From NCBI RefSeq assembly GCF_013376005.1, contig NZ_JABMJK010000013.1, positions 83,662-147,661 on the forward strand: a stretch of 64,000 nt of DNA, in the 5' to 3' direction. Within the stretch, counting starts at the first letter, position 1; each line of letters starts with the position of its first letter. This DNA is from Duganella sp. SG902 (GTDB lineage Bacteria; Pseudomonadota; Gammaproteobacteria; Burkholderiales; Burkholderiaceae_D). A program made the translations under genes and the position numbers. Of the stretch, positions 16,735-24,819 are shown piece after piece. Under the pieces are notes generated by a model. That model made no database searches. It saw only the letters and a program-made list of their open reading frames with translations, and was not told the DNA's origin.

Positions 16735-17265
16735 TTACTTGTAGACGATGTCAGCACGACGGTTTTGCGCCCATGCCTCTTCGTTCGAACCGGTGGCTTT
16801 TGGTTTTTCCTTGCCCAGCGAAACGGCTTCGATTTGCGATTCCGGCACGCCCAGGGTGGTCATGGCCTTGCGCACGGCTTCGGCGCGCTTCTGGCCCAGC
16901 GCCAGGTTGTACTCGGCGCCGCCGCGTTCGTCGGTGTTGCCTTGTACCAGGATCGAACGGTTTTTGTTCTTCACCAGGTAGGCCGAGTGGTTTTCCACCA
17001 CTGGCTTGCCGTCGGCGCGCACCACGTAGCTGTCGAAGTCGAAGTAGACGCTGCGGTTGGCCAGCACGCCTTTCGGATCGTCCAGCGGATCCAGCGATTT
17101 GGTCTCGACCGGCGCCACGGTGCGGGTGTCGGCTTGCGGGGTCACGGCTTTTTCTACTGGACGCTCAACCACGGGTGCCGGCTCCGACACTTTGACCGGG
17201 GTCGAGCAAGCCGACAGGATGGCGGCGGTGGTGATGGCGAATGCCAGGCTGCTGAGTTTACGCAT
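16735..17265 (-). CDS. pal: Peptidoglycan-associated lipoprotein Pal
   Basis: The protein has 176 residues. The lipoprotein signal has the lipobox LSAC at Cys20, so the mature protein is anchored in the outer membrane. A Pro-rich linker precedes the OmpA-like domain, which contains YFDFDSYVV and the peptidoglycan-binding segment LVQGNTDERGGAEYNLALGQ with RAEAVRKAM. Pal binds TolB and peptidoglycan and is required for outer-membrane invagination. It follows tolB by 26 nt. Confidence 0.96.
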   Translation of the reverse strand: MRKLSSLAFAITTAAILSACSTPVKVSEPAPVVERPVEKAVTPQADTRTVAPVETKSLDPLDDPKGVLANRSVYFDFDSYVVRADGKPVVENHSAYLVKNKNRSILVQGNTDERGGAEYNLALGQKRAEAVRKAMTTLGVPESQIEAVSLGKEKPKATGSNEEAWAQNRRADIVYK

Positions 17266-17291
17266 AAGTTTCTCCTAGTAGTGAAATGTAA

Positions 17292-18557
17292 TTACTGCAT
17301 GAACGGACCCCAGGTGGGCTCCTTGATGTTGCCCGCCTGAGTGGTCAGGCGTTGTTTCACACGGCCGTCCACCGAGACCACGGCCAGCGACTTGCGGCCG
17401 CCCGCGCGGGTGGCGTACATGATGTATTTGCCGTTGGGGGCGAAGCTTGGCGATTCGTCGTCGGTGGTGTCGGACAGGCGCTGCTCCTGGCCGCTGGTCA
17501 GGTCCAGCACGAACAGCTGGAAGTTGCCGTCGCGGCGAGAGATGTAGGCCAGGGTCTTGCCGTCCGACGAGATGCGCGGGCTGATGTTGTAGCTGCCGCC
17601 GAAGGTCACGCGCTTGACGTCGCTGCCGTCCGGGTTCATGCGGTAGATTTGCGGGCCGCCGCTGCGGTCGCTGGTGAAGTAGATGCTGCTGCCGTCGGCC
17701 GACCATTGCGGCTCGGTGTCGATGCCGCTGCTGTTGGTGGCGCGCTGCAGGTTGCTGCCGTCGGCGTTGACGGTGTAGATCTGGGTGTTGCCGCTCTTGG
17801 ACAGGGCCACCGCCAGCTTGTTGCCGCTCGGCGCCCACGACGGCGCCGAGTTGCTGCCTTTTTCATTGGCCACCACGGTGCGCGCGCGGGTGATCAGGTT
17901 CTGCACGTAGACCACCGGCTTTTTCTGTTCGAACGAGACATAGGCCACCTTGGTGCCGTCCGGCGACCACGATGGCGAGATGATCGGTTCGTTCGAGCGC
18001 AGCGCCAGCTGTTCGTTCTCGCCGTCGGCGTCGGCCACCATCAGCTGGTAGTTGCGGCCTTCCTGCTTGACGTAGGAGATGCGGGTGGAGAAGGCGCCGC
18101 GGATGCCGGTCAGCTTGAAGAACACGTCGTCGGCGATCAGGTGGGCCGACAGGCGGGTGAACTGGGCGGTGACGGCCTTGTCCAGGTTGGAGATCTTGGT
18201 TTGCTTGACGGTGTCCAGCAGCTTGTAGCGCACGTCGTAGCGGCCGTCGGCCAGGGCGTCGACGGTGCCGACCACCAGCGCGTCGGCGCCCTTGGCTTTC
18301 CAGCCGCTGTAGTCGATGTTGTTGACGTCGTTGATGACGCCGGCGTCGATGATCTTGAAGGCGCCGCTGCGTTCCAGGTCGGCCTTGATGATTTCGGTGA
18401 TTTTTTGTGGCGCCACGTTTTCGTTGGCGAAGCCGGCGATCGCCACCGGAATCTGATTGCTGCCGACGCCGGAAATTTCAATCCGCATCTGGGCATGCGC
18501 GCTGCTCATGGTGGCGGCGATGACCAGACCGGTGTAGAGCATGTTCAGTTTTTTCAT
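17292..18557 (-). CDS. tolB: Tol-Pal system periplasmic protein TolB
   Basis: The protein has 421 residues. The signal peptide ends AHA near residue 22. The N-terminal domain is followed by a six-bladed beta-propeller with repeated SWSPDGTKVAY / SWAPSGNKLAV / QWSADGSSIYFTSDRSGGPQ / RISSDGKTLAYISRRDG motifs. TolB binds Pal and TolA in the periplasm. It lies 1 nt after tolA and 26 nt before pal. Confidence 0.97.
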   Translation of the reverse strand: MKKLNMLYTGLVIAATMSSAHAQMRIEISGVGSNQIPVAIAGFANENVAPQKITEIIKADLERSGAFKIIDAGVINDVNNIDYSGWKAKGADALVVGTVDALADGRYDVRYKLLDTVKQTKISNLDKAVTAQFTRLSAHLIADDVFFKLTGIRGAFSTRISYVKQEGRNYQLMVADADGENEQLALRSNEPIISPSWSPDGTKVAYVSFEQKKPVVYVQNLITRARTVVANEKGSNSAPSWAPSGNKLAVALSKSGNTQIYTVNADGSNLQRATNSSGIDTEPQWSADGSSIYFTSDRSGGPQIYRMNPDGSDVKRVTFGGSYNISPRISSDGKTLAYISRRDGNFQLFVLDLTSGQEQRLSDTTDDESPSFAPNGKYIMYATRAGGRKSLAVVSVDGRVKQRLTTQAGNIKEPTWGPFMQ

Positions 18558-18558
18558 A

Positions 18559-19491
18559 TCAGTGCATTTCCTTCAGTTTGAAGACGAGTTCCAGGTCACG
18601 CTCAACCGTACCATCTTTTTTCTTGGGTAGTGGGGACGATTTGGTAATCGCGTTTTCGATCGCGTTATCGTAGGCGATCGAGCCACTGCTTTTCACTTTG
18701 CGCACGCCGATCACTTCGCCCGACGGCAGCTGGGTGATCACATAGGTCGCGCTCAGGCTGTCGTCCTGCTCGCCGTAGACCAGATTGCTCTTGATCTTGG
18801 CGCGGATGGCCGCCGCGTAGCCGCCGTCGGCACGGCCGCCGGTCGACTGGGCCGCGGTGCCGGTGCTGCCCTTGGCGGCGTTGCCGGTGATGCGGCTCAT
18901 CTCGGCGGCGAAGGCTTTTTCGCGCGCGGCTTTGTCGGCCTTTTCCTTGGCCAGTTTTTCGGCGGCGGCTTTTTTCTTCTCTTTTTCAGCGGCCAGGGCT
19001 TTTTCCTTCTCTTCCTGCTCGGCCTTTTCCTTGTCTTCCTTGGCTTTTTGATCGGCCTTTTTCTTGGCTTCCAGCTTGGCCAGTTTCTCGTCGGCCTCTT
19101 TCTTCAGGCGCGCCTGTTCCAGCTTCTCGGCTTTTTCTTCCTCCAGCTTTTTCTTCTTCAGACGCTGCAGGGCGATTTCGGGATCTTCCTTCGGCTCGGG
19201 CGGCGCTTCAACCTTCGGCGCCGGCGGCGGCGTCTTCACCACTTCCGGTTCCGGCTCGGGTTGCGGGGCGGGTTCCGGCGTGGGGGCGGGCGGGGCGGCG
19301 TCCTGCACCTTCATGTCCCAGATCTCGGCCTGCACTTCGGTCGGTTCATTGTTCTGCCAGCTCACGCCCACCCACAGGAACAGCAACAACACGGCGTGCA
19401 TCGCCACCGCCAGCGTGATCGAACGCCAGTTGTCGTGTTGTCGCGGAACCTTGTACGGACCGCCTGCGGTTGCGGGTTTCATCGTTTGCAT
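18559..19491 (-). CDS. tolA: Cell envelope integrity protein TolA
   Basis: The protein has 310 residues. A single transmembrane helix at about residues 24-43 (ITLAVAMHAVLLLFLWVGVS) is followed by a Pro/Glu stretch and a long Lys/Glu/Ala coiled-coil rod (residues 100-205). The C-terminal globular domain begins GGYAAAIRAKIKSNLVYGEQ. TolA spans the periplasm and links TolQR to TolB/Pal. The start lies 1 nt beyond the tolR stop. Confidence 0.95.
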   Translation of the reverse strand: MQTMKPATAGGPYKVPRQHDNWRSITLAVAMHAVLLLFLWVGVSWQNNEPTEVQAEIWDMKVQDAAPPAPTPEPAPQPEPEPEVVKTPPPAPKVEAPPEPKEDPEIALQRLKKKKLEEEKAEKLEQARLKKEADEKLAKLEAKKKADQKAKEDKEKAEQEEKEKALAAEKEKKKAAAEKLAKEKADKAAREKAFAAEMSRITGNAAKGSTGTAAQSTGGRADGGYAAAIRAKIKSNLVYGEQDDSLSATYVITQLPSGEVIGVRKVKSSGSIAYDNAIENAITKSSPLPKKKDGTVERDLELVFKLKEMH

Positions 19492-19929
19492 TTACTTGGT
19501 CGACAGGCCCACGCGGGTGATGCCCAGTTTCTTCGCTTCCGAGATCAGTTGGATGACGTCGTCGTACTTGCTGTCCTTGTCGCCGGCGATCAGCACCGGG
19601 TAGTCCGGATGGTCGGCGTGGATGGCGCGCAGCTTGCGCACCAGGGCGTCGCGGTTGGGCGCGGTTTCCGGCGCGTCCTCACCCTTGCCCTTGACGCCGA
19701 TCGACAGCGCGCCGTTCGGCTTGAGCACGATCTGCACGTAGTCGCTCGGCGGCTTGGTGGATTTCTCCGCGCGCGGCAGGTCGACCACGCTCGGATCGTT
19801 GGCCGACGGCATCACCATGAAGATAATCAACAGCACCAGCATCACGTCGATGTAGGGCACGACGTTGATCTCGGACTTGAGCTTGCGGCCACGGCCGCCA
19901 CGCATGCTGCTGGAGAAAGAAGAGGCCAT
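19492..19929 (-). CDS. tolR: Biopolymer transport protein TolR (ExbD family)
   Basis: This 145-residue protein has one transmembrane segment (VVPYIDVMLVLLIIFMVMPS), including the conserved Asp that takes part in proton-driven energisation with TolQ. A periplasmic domain contains VLIAGDKDSKYDDVIQLISE. It lies 5 nt after tolQ and directly before tolA. Confidence 0.96.
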   Translation of the reverse strand: MASSFSSSMRGGRGRKLKSEINVVPYIDVMLVLLIIFMVMPSANDPSVVDLPRAEKSTKPPSDYVQIVLKPNGALSIGVKGKGEDAPETAPNRDALVRKLRAIHADHPDYPVLIAGDKDSKYDDVIQLISEAKKLGITRVGLSTK

Positions 19930-19934
19930 AGTGA

Positions 19935-20624
19935 TTAACGCGATTGACGCTGCAAGATGTTGGAGAACTCTTCCACAAAGCTCTCAAAACGGATCGCCAG
20001 GCGGTCCACGTCGTACGAGAAGCGGTTGTAGGCGACGAAGGCCGGGATCGCCGCGAACAGGCCGATGGCGGTGGCGATCAGCGCCTCCGCAATGCCGGGC
20101 GCGACGGCGGCCAGCGTGGCTTGCTGGACGTTGGCCAGGCCGCGGAAGGCGTTCATGATGCCCCACACCGTGCCAAGCAGGCCGATGTACGGCGACACCG
20201 AACCGACCGAGGCCAGGAAGGCCAGGTGCGATTCCAGCGCGTCCATCTCGCGCTGGAAGGCGGCGCGCATGGCGCGGCGGGCGCTGTCGAGCACGGCGCC
20301 GGTGTCCATGTTCTGGCTCGAGGCGTAGGCCGCCTTGGACTTGATGAACTCGCCCATGCCGGCCTCGAAGATGCGGGCCAGCGGGCCGCTGTTGGCGCGG
20401 TCCTTGCCGGCGTTCTGGTACAGCGCGTGCAGGTTGCCGCCGGCCCAGAAGGTCTTTTCGAACTCCACCGTCAGGCGGCGCGCCGACTTGATCGCGAACA
20501 GTTTGCTGAAGATGTAGGTCCAGCTGGTCAGCGAGATGACGAACAGCAGCGCCATGATCAGCTGCACGATCAGGTGCGCGTTGGTGATGAGGGACAGGAA
20601 AGAAAGGTCTTGGGTGACGTTCAT
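19935..20624 (-). CDS. tolQ: Tol-Pal system proton channel protein TolQ (ExbB family)
   Basis: The protein has 229 residues and three transmembrane helices, at about residues 15-37, 135-158 and 172-195. The MotA/ExbB signature is present (SVSPYIGLLGTVWGIMNAFR; AEALIATAIGLFAAIPAFVA). TolQ forms the channel that powers TolA with TolR. It lies 6 nt after ybgC. Confidence 0.96.
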   Translation of the reverse strand: MNVTQDLSFLSLITNAHLIVQLIMALLFVISLTSWTYIFSKLFAIKSARRLTVEFEKTFWAGGNLHALYQNAGKDRANSGPLARIFEAGMGEFIKSKAAYASSQNMDTGAVLDSARRAMRAAFQREMDALESHLAFLASVGSVSPYIGLLGTVWGIMNAFRGLANVQQATLAAVAPGIAEALIATAIGLFAAIPAFVAYNRFSYDVDRLAIRFESFVEEFSNILQRQSR

Positions 20625-20630
20625 TGTTTA

Positions 20631-21044
20631 TCAGTCTGTTTTGGTGGTGTGACGCATTTTGTCGGCGACGATCGCGGGAACGGCGCGCGGACGCAGGGCG
20701 GAATCGACGCAACCTACCTTGACCCGCGCCGTGTTCAGCAAAGTTTCGCCGCGCCACGCTTCTTGTTGGAAGACGATGGAGGCGCGGCCGATTTTCTCGA
20801 TACTAACCGTTAATTTTAGTTCATCATCGAGCTTTGCGGGCGCATGATATTCCGCGCTCACGCTTTTGACGACGAACATGGTGTCGTGTTCGGCCAGCAG
20901 GGTGTGCTGGTTGACGTGCAAGGCGCGCAGCCACTCGGTGCGCGCGCGCTCGAAGAACTTCAGATAGTTTGCGTAATAGACGATACCGCCGGCGTCCGTG
21001 TCTTCGTAGTAAACCCGGACGTTCCAGATGAAATCTGCAGACAT
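20631..21044 (-). CDS. ybgC: Acyl-CoA thioesterase YbgC, Tol-Pal associated
   Basis: This is a hotdog-fold thioesterase with the family motif VYYEDTDAGGIVYYANYLKF, which includes the catalytic Asp, and FERARTEWLR. The ATG at 21044 gives MSADFIWNVRVYYEDTDAGG and 137 residues, the usual length. A TTG ten codons upstream is possible but adds residues not seen in relatives. It heads the tol-pal operon. Confidence 0.92.
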   Translation of the reverse strand: MSADFIWNVRVYYEDTDAGGIVYYANYLKFFERARTEWLRALHVNQHTLLAEHDTMFVVKSVSAEYHAPAKLDDELKLTVSIEKIGRASIVFQQEAWRGETLLNTARVKVGCVDSALRPRAVPAIVADKMRHTTKTD

Positions 21045-21195
21045 GTTATTTTGACTACTAGTGTAATTGAGCAAGATTCTACGCGATATTGTTGTTTTGG
21101 TTGAACTTTATCAACTGGCGCGCAAAAGTGCCCCCGGCAAGAGTAAAGCGGTTTCCTGCTCACTTGCCAAGGATTGTAACAATGGCTTACACCTG

Positions 21196-21223
21196 CGTCA
21201 TTCCGGCTTGCGCCGGAATGACG
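21196..21223. repeat. REP-like palindrome, copy 1
   Basis: CGTCATTCCGG-CTTG-CCGGAATGACG is nearly fully self-complementary over 28 bp. It lies 6 nt beyond the stop of the minus-strand dehydrogenase gene and may act as its terminator. The same 26-bp core recurs at 54656-54681. Confidence 0.8.
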
Positions 21224-21229
21224 GCGGGA

Positions 21230-21976
21230 TCAGGTGCTGCGTTTGACGTTGAGCGCGCCGTAGCCCTGGCAGGTCGGCATCATGTCGATGCGGTTGATGT
21301 TGACATGCGGAGGGAGGGTGGCGATCCAGTACGCGGTGTTGGCGATATCCTCGGCGGTCAGCGGGGTGGTGCCCTCGTAGACCTTGGCCGCCGCCGCGTC
21401 GTCCTTCAGGCGCACGTTGGAGAATTCGGTGCCGCCGCACAGGCCGGGGGCCAGGTTGGTGCAGCGCACGCCGGTGCCCGCCAGGTCTGCGCGCAGGTTC
21501 TGGGTGAACTGGTTGACGAAGGCCTTGGTGGCGCCGTACACATTGCCGCCCGGGTAGGGCGTGGAGCCGGCGATCGAGCCGATGTTGATCACGGTGCCGC
21601 TGTTGCGCTCGACCATGCCCGGCAGGATGGCGCGCGTCATGGCCACCAGGCCGCTGACGTTGGTGGCGATCATGGTGTCCCAGTCGTCCAGCGACGAGGT
21701 GTGGGCCGGCGTGACGCCCAGCGCCAGGCCGGCGTTGTTGATCAGGACGTCGATATCACGCCATTCGGCCGGCAGGCCGTCCAGCGCGGCCTTGATCGAA
21801 TCGCGGTCGGTCACGTCCAGCACGATCGGGCGCACGGCCTCGCCCAATTCGGCCGACAGCGTTTGCAGGCGGTCTTCGCGGCGGCCGCTGATCAGCACTT
21901 TGTGGCCGTTTTGGGCGAAGATGCGGGCCATGGCGGCGCCGAAGCCGGCGGTGGCGCCGGTGATGAAGACGATCAT
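21230..21976 (-). CDS. ydfG: NADP-dependent 3-hydroxy acid dehydrogenase, YdfG-like SDR
   Basis: The protein has 248 residues from the ATG at 21976, which has AAGGACAG upstream; a longer frame upstream lacks support. The cofactor motif is TGATAGFG. NNAGLALG, the catalytic Ser in INIGSIAGS and YGATKAF complete the classical SDR set. The motifs GGTEFSNVR and PPHVNINRIDMMPTCQ closely resemble E. coli YdfG, which oxidises L-allo-threonine, serine and 3-hydroxypropionate. The substrate here is inferred from that similarity. Confidence 0.88.
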   Translation of the reverse strand: MIVFITGATAGFGAAMARIFAQNGHKVLISGRREDRLQTLSAELGEAVRPIVLDVTDRDSIKAALDGLPAEWRDIDVLINNAGLALGVTPAHTSSLDDWDTMIATNVSGLVAMTRAILPGMVERNSGTVINIGSIAGSTPYPGGNVYGATKAFVNQFTQNLRADLAGTGVRCTNLAPGLCGGTEFSNVRLKDDAAAAKVYEGTTPLTAEDIANTAYWIATLPPHVNINRIDMMPTCQGYGALNVKRST

Positions 21977-22066
21977 GATCTGTCCTTGGGATGAGTGGAA
22001 ATGTGGACAAAATTGTAGCCGCAAACGCCGTTGGTGGTTGTCTTGCCTTAACTGCAACTCATTTTC

Positions 22067-22095
22067 TTGCTCAAATCTGGCGCATCAAATACAAT
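22067..22095 (+). promoter_or_regulatory. Promoter upstream of the glyA riboswitch
   Basis: TTGCTC (22067-22072), a 17-bp spacer and TACAAT (22090-22095). The predicted start near 22102 lies just ahead of the riboswitch P1 stem. Confidence 0.65.
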
Positions 22096-22109
22096 TTGGC
22101 TTCCATTAC

Positions 22110-22240
22110 GTCTCACGTAACTGGCGAAAAGCTGGAGTGATCCGCAAAAATGCCCCACAATGGTGCGTTTTGGTCAGTCCGCGAAAGGTGGGCATCCACC
22201 GGGAAACGTGAGATTTCAACAGCCGTTCGCCTGGGCAGCC
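22110..22240 (+). promoter_or_regulatory. ZTP (pfl) riboswitch in the glyA leader
   Basis: Stem P1 is TCTCACGT (22111-22118) with ACGTGAGA (22206-22213). It is followed on the 5' side by the conserved AACTGGCG and on the 3' side by the GGTGG-GCAT-CCACC hairpin plus GGGAA. The conserved 3' domain AGCCGTTCGCCTGGGCAG follows at about 22221-22238. These are the hallmark parts of the pfl motif that senses ZMP/ZTP, a signal of low 10-formyl-THF, and glyA is a known target. The linker between the two domains is long (about 60 nt). A GGCAGCC/GGCTGCC pair just downstream may form the expression platform. Confidence 0.85.
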
Positions 22241-22337
22241 CTCGATGGAAAGCACGAAGAGGCTGCCGGTCCGCTATGGCTTCTCTCTTTCGATCCAACT
22301 GCCAGAAACAAGTTACTCATTCGATTGGAGTTTTTTC

Positions 22338-23585
22338 ATGTTCGCAAAAGATCACACCCTCGCCAGCGTTGACCCGGAACTGTTCGGCGCCATCCAGAAC
22401 GAAAACACCCGCCAGCACGATCACATCGAGCTGATCGCGTCGGAAAACTACACCTCGCCAGCCGTGATGGAAGCGCAAGGTTCGCAACTGACCAACAAAT
22501 ACGCCGAAGGCTACCCAGGCAAACGCTACTACGGCGGCTGCGAGTACGTGGACGTGGTCGAGCAACTGGCCATCGACCGCGTGAAGAAGCTGTTCGGCGC
22601 GGAAGCGGCCAACGTGCAGCCTAACTCGGGCTCGCAAGCCAACCAGGGCGTGTTCTTCGCCGTGCTGAAGCCGGGCGACACCATCATGGGCATGTCGCTG
22701 GCCGAAGGCGGCCACCTGACCCACGGCATGCCGCTGAACATGTCCGGCAAGTGGTTCAACGTCGTTTCGTACGGCTTGACCGCCGAAGAGGACATCGACT
22801 ACGCCGCCATGGAAGCGCTGGCCAAGGAACACAAGCCTAAGCTGATCATCGCCGGCGCCTCGGCGTTCTCGAAAAAGATCGACTTCGAACGTTTCGCCGC
22901 CGTCGCCAAATCGGTGGGCGCGTACTTCATGGTCGACATGGCCCACTACGCCGGCCTGATCGCCGCCGGCCTGTATCCTAACCCGGTGCCGCACGCCGAC
23001 TTCGTCACCTCGACCACCCACAAATCGCTGCGCGGCCCACGCGGCGGCATCATCCTGATGAAGGCCGAGCACGAGAAAGCCATCAACTCGGCGATCTTCC
23101 CTGGCATCCAGGGCGGCCCGCTGATGCATGTGATCGCCGGCAAGGCCGTGGCTTTCCAGGAAGCGCTGCAGCCTGCGTTCAAGGAATACCAGCAGCAAGT
23201 GGTGAAGAACGCCGACGTGCTGGCCAAGACCCTGATCAAGCGCGGCCTGCGCATTGTGTCGGGCGGCACCGAGTCGCACGTGATGCTGGTGGACCTGCGT
23301 CCGAAGAACCTGACCGGCAAGGAAGCGGAAGCGATCCTGGGTTCGGCCCACATCACCTGCAACAAGAACGGTATTCCTAACGATCCGCAGAAGCCGTTTG
23401 TGACTTCGGGCATTCGTCTGGGTTCGCCGGCGATGACCACCCGCGGCTTCAAGGAAGCGGAAGCGGAACAAGTCGGCAACCTGATCGCTGACGTGCTGGA
23501 CAACCCGCACGACGCCGCCACCATCGAGCGCGTGAAAGCGGCGGTGAAGGTTCTGGCGGATAACTTCCCTGTGTACGCCAAGTAA
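22338..23585 (+). CDS. glyA: Serine hydroxymethyltransferase GlyA
   Basis: It interconverts serine + THF and glycine + 5,10-methylene-THF, using PLP. The ATG at 22338 (TTGGAG upstream) gives 415 residues, the usual length; the frame extends further upstream only through the leader. Motifs include ELIASENYTSPAVMEAQGSQ, LTNKYAEGYPGKRYYGGCEY, NVQPNSGSQAN and the PLP-lysine motif TSTTHKSLRGPRGG. It is controlled by the ZTP riboswitch in its leader and is followed by nrdR. Confidence 0.98.
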   Translation: MFAKDHTLASVDPELFGAIQNENTRQHDHIELIASENYTSPAVMEAQGSQLTNKYAEGYPGKRYYGGCEYVDVVEQLAIDRVKKLFGAEAANVQPNSGSQANQGVFFAVLKPGDTIMGMSLAEGGHLTHGMPLNMSGKWFNVVSYGLTAEEDIDYAAMEALAKEHKPKLIIAGASAFSKKIDFERFAAVAKSVGAYFMVDMAHYAGLIAAGLYPNPVPHADFVTSTTHKSLRGPRGGIILMKAEHEKAINSAIFPGIQGGPLMHVIAGKAVAFQEALQPAFKEYQQQVVKNADVLAKTLIKRGLRIVSGGTESHVMLVDLRPKNLTGKEAEAILGSAHITCNKNGIPNDPQKPFVTSGIRLGSPAMTTRGFKEAEAEQVGNLIADVLDNPHDAATIERVKAAVKVLADNFPVYAK

Positions 23586-23592
23586 TACCCAT

Positions 23593-23694
23593 CGTCGTCC
23601 CCGCGTAGGCGGGGTGGTCCGCCACTGCGGCCCATACTGAGCATGCGCTCTATGGGCCGCAGTGGCGGACCATCCCGCCTACGCGGGAACGACG
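23593..23694. repeat. 102-bp inverted repeat between glyA and nrdR
   Basis: Two 43-nt arms (23593-23635 and 23652-23694) pair at 41 of 43 positions around a 16-nt loop. Each arm carries a CCCGCGTAGGCGGG-type block, which is itself palindromic, next to TGGTCCGCCACTGCGGCCCAT. It probably ends glyA transcription, and it looks like a composite REP-type or MITE-like element. Confidence 0.85.
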
Positions 23695-23715
23695 GCAACG
23701 AAAGTTAGCGCCTCT

Positions 23716-24189
23716 ATGAAATGTCCGTTCTGCCAGCACGAAGATACCCAGGTCCTCGATACGCGCGTATCCGAGGAGGGGGATGCTATCCGCCGGCGCC
23801 GGCGCTGCGGCAAATGTGATAAACGATTTACCACGTATGAGCGCATCGAGCTGATGATGCCGTATGTGGTCAAGAAGAATGGCAGCCGCACCGAGTACAC
23901 CTCGGCCAAGCTGCGCGGCAGCCTCGAGCTGGCCCTGCGCAAGCGCCCCGTCGCCGCACCGGCGGTGGACGCCGCCATCGCCTCCATCGAAGAAAAACTG
24001 CTGACCAGCGGCAAGCGCGAAGTCGAAACCGGCTACATCGGCGAGCTGGTGATGCAGGAACTCAAGCGCCTCGACAACGTCGCCTACATCCGCTTCGCCT
24101 CGGTCTACAAGAACTTCGAGGACCTGGTGGAATTCCAGAACGCGATCGCCGAAGTGGGCCAGGAGCGCAAATCCCCGCGCAAGAGCTAG
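23716..24189 (+). CDS. nrdR: Transcriptional repressor NrdR
   Basis: It represses ribonucleotide reductase genes in response to ATP/dATP. The start is the ATG giving MKCPFCQHEDTQVLDTR; upstream codons of the open frame lie in the inverted repeat. The zinc ribbon has Cys3, Cys6, Cys31 and Cys34, and an ATP-cone follows (VVKKNGSRTEYTSAKLRGSL). Length is 157 residues, slightly above usual because of a Lys/Arg/Ser-rich tail. Confidence 0.96.
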   Translation: MKCPFCQHEDTQVLDTRVSEEGDAIRRRRRCGKCDKRFTTYERIELMMPYVVKKNGSRTEYTSAKLRGSLELALRKRPVAAPAVDAAIASIEEKLLTSGKREVETGYIGELVMQELKRLDNVAYIRFASVYKNFEDLVEFQNAIAEVGQERKSPRKS

Positions 24190-24282
24190 CGCACTGCTGG
24201 CGCACTTTTGATACAGCTCATACTCTCTGCCGTAGCCACTGCTAACTTCTGACGAGTCTCCCCCGACTTGCGGAGGTGTGCC

Positions 24283-24819
24283 ATGCGCGCACGCGGCTAT
24301 ACCCTGCTGGAAATTCTGATCGCCCTGGTGCTGCTGGCGCTGGGCATCATGGGTGGCGTGGCGCTGCAAATGGCGGCGCTGCGGGCGCGGCACCAGGCGG
24401 TATTGTTGTCGCAAGCCACGCAACTGGCCACGGCGCTGGCCGAGCGCATGCGCGCCAACCCGGCGCAGACCGATCTCTACCTCACACTCAACTACGACGC
24501 CCACGCTGAGCCGTCGCCAGCGGCGCCTGTCGCCCTGTGCCATGGCGATGCCTGCGCGGCGGCGCAACTGGCGCTGTCCGATATGTACGAAGCCAAGCTG
24601 CAAGTGCGGCAAGCCATGCCGGCCGGCCGCGTGCTGATCTGCCGCGACGCCGGTCTGTGGAGCGGCGGCAGCTTGCGCTGGGCGTGCGCGGGCGGGGCGG
24701 CCGCGCCACTGGTGGTCAAGGTCGGTTGGCGCGGCAAGAATCCGGACGGCACGCCGTTGGTGGATGGCGCCGGTGAAAGCGTGCCAGGTGTGGCGCTGGC
24801 GGTGGGAGCAGCGCCATGA
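24283..24819 (+). CDS. pilV: Type IV pilus minor pilin PilV
   Basis: The protein has 178 residues from the ATG with CGGAGG upstream. The prepilin signal is short (MRARG), and cleavage before YTLLEILIALVLLALGIMGG leaves Glu5 of the mature protein. The stretch ATALAERMRANPAQTD is typical of PilV. Minor pilins form the priming complex of the type IV pilus with PilY1. First gene of a six-gene cluster with overlapping stops and starts. Confidence 0.87.
   Translation: MRARGYTLLEILIALVLLALGIMGGVALQMAALRARHQAVLLSQATQLATALAERMRANPAQTDLYLTLNYDAHAEPSPAAPVALCHGDACAAAQLALSDMYEAKLQVRQAMPAGRVLICRDAGLWSGGSLRWACAGGAAAPLVVKVGWRGKNPDGTPLVDGAGESVPGVALAVGAAP

Noticed and set aside
17352..18581. Long plus-strand ORF across tolB
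   Set aside because: It is a Val/Ala/Gly-rich shadow of tolB in GC-rich DNA, while tolB has full domain support.
22317..23510. Minus-strand ORF antisense to glyA
   Set aside because: It is His/Gln/Arg-rich shadow translation without domains; glyA is certain.
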